From the NCBI RefSeq assembly GCF_012844455.2, contig NZ_JABBCQ020000005.1:62001-126000 (forward strand): a stretch of 64,000 nt of DNA, written 5' to 3'. The first letter of the stretch is position 1. The number at the start of each line of letters is the position of its first letter. The position numbers and the translations under genes were made by a program. Below the pieces are notes generated by a model, which was not told the origin of the DNA, ran no database searches, and saw only the letters and a program-made list of their open reading frames with translations. Origin of the DNA: Comamonas suwonensis. GTDB lineage: Bacteria; Pseudomonadota; Gammaproteobacteria; Burkholderiales; Burkholderiaceae_C. Shown here in pieces: positions 63,810 to 64,000 of this stretch.

Positions 63810-64000
63810 TGGATTTCCTTGGAAAGCGGCCGCAAAGGCCTGCCGTCAAACCTGTGAATAACACCACCGCGCGTGGCCAGTTGGCCGAAGATGCGGCGCT
63901 GGCCTATTTGCAGACGCAGGGCTTGAAGCTCGTTGATCGCAATTATCGGACGCCGGGCCGAGGCGGCGGTGAAATCGATCTGATCGTGCGTGACCGTGAC
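63809..64000 (+). CDS. YraN-like (UPF0102) endonuclease-fold protein, partial
   Basis: The first 64 codons are in the window. [20 protein letters not shown] and [20 protein letters not shown] match the start of the UPF0102 family, a restriction-endonuclease-like fold (E-I-D of the active site). AGAGG precedes the ATG at 63809. In many proteobacteria yraN lies next to rsmI, as here. Function is not firmly known. Confidence 0.9.
   Translation, partial: MDFLGKRPQRPAVKPVNNTTARGQLAEDAALAYLQTQGLKLVDRNYRTPGRGGGEIDLIVRDRD

Overview
The window is a chromosomal segment of a betaproteobacterium, most likely family Comamonadaceae (Comamonas or Delftia-like). The main grounds are the gene neighbourhoods (recG-oxyR-ubiA, rpe-gph near trpE, thiL-pgpA-pncC, an AdoMet decarboxylase/spermidine synthase fusion), the high-GC codon usage, and two families of short dispersed repeats that I associate from memory with this family. 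The genus is uncertain. I see no insertion sequence, integrase, prophage, CRISPR array or rRNA operon.

Layout. 1-2.3 kb: 5' part of the C4-dicarboxylate sensor gene dctB, divergent from dctA. 2.4-6.5 kb: a kinase-like orphan, a membrane-anchored glutamate-synthase-domain protein, a YecA/SEC-C protein and a small HTH regulator. 6.9-18.9 kb: a complete one-strand Flp/Tad pilus locus (flp, tadV, tadE, cpaB, cpaC, cpaE, cpaF, tadB, tadC, tadD, a DUF3613 protein, tadG). The secretion machine genes are GC-rich, while pilin, peptidase, tadE and tadG are clearly AT-richer. 18.9-25.4 kb (minus strand): pncC, pgpA, a DUF4139 exported protein, thiL, a Gcr-type membrane protein and apaG. 25.4-33.9 kb (plus strand): rpe, gph, the speD-speE fusion, then a tryptophan operon with a candidate Trp-rich leader peptide: trpE, chorismate mutase, trpG, trpD, an unannotated 53-codon membrane ORF, trpC. 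A chalcone-isomerase-fold exported protein sits on the minus strand in front of it.

34-47 kb: a winged-helix protein without receiver domain, ung, a DMT exporter, an orphan Wzz, queA, an HD-GYP protein, recG (with a LexA-like box), oxyR, ubiA, a glycine-zipper protein, proC, a gene remnant and aqpZ. 47.1-52.0 kb: glycerol catabolism, with a glpR-GNAT-glpK operon divergent from glpD. 52.2-61.3 kb: the spc and alpha ribosomal operons from rplN to rplQ with secY and rpoA, starting at its own strong promoter rather than following rpsQ. A tRNA-fMet gene, a YegD-like Hsp70, rsmI and the start of a yraN homologue close the window.

The most unusual signals are (i) at least ten copies of a short TAGCTGC/AAGCGC-type dispersed repeat, three inside coding sequences where they appear to add peptide segments (kinase-like protein, PgpA, ThiL); (ii) the small membrane ORF overlapping both trpD and trpC; (iii) the Trp-codon leader ORF before trpE; (iv) the composition split inside the Tad locus; (v) the remnant of a phytase-like esterase gene between proC and aqpZ. 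I found no wholly novel multi-gene system.
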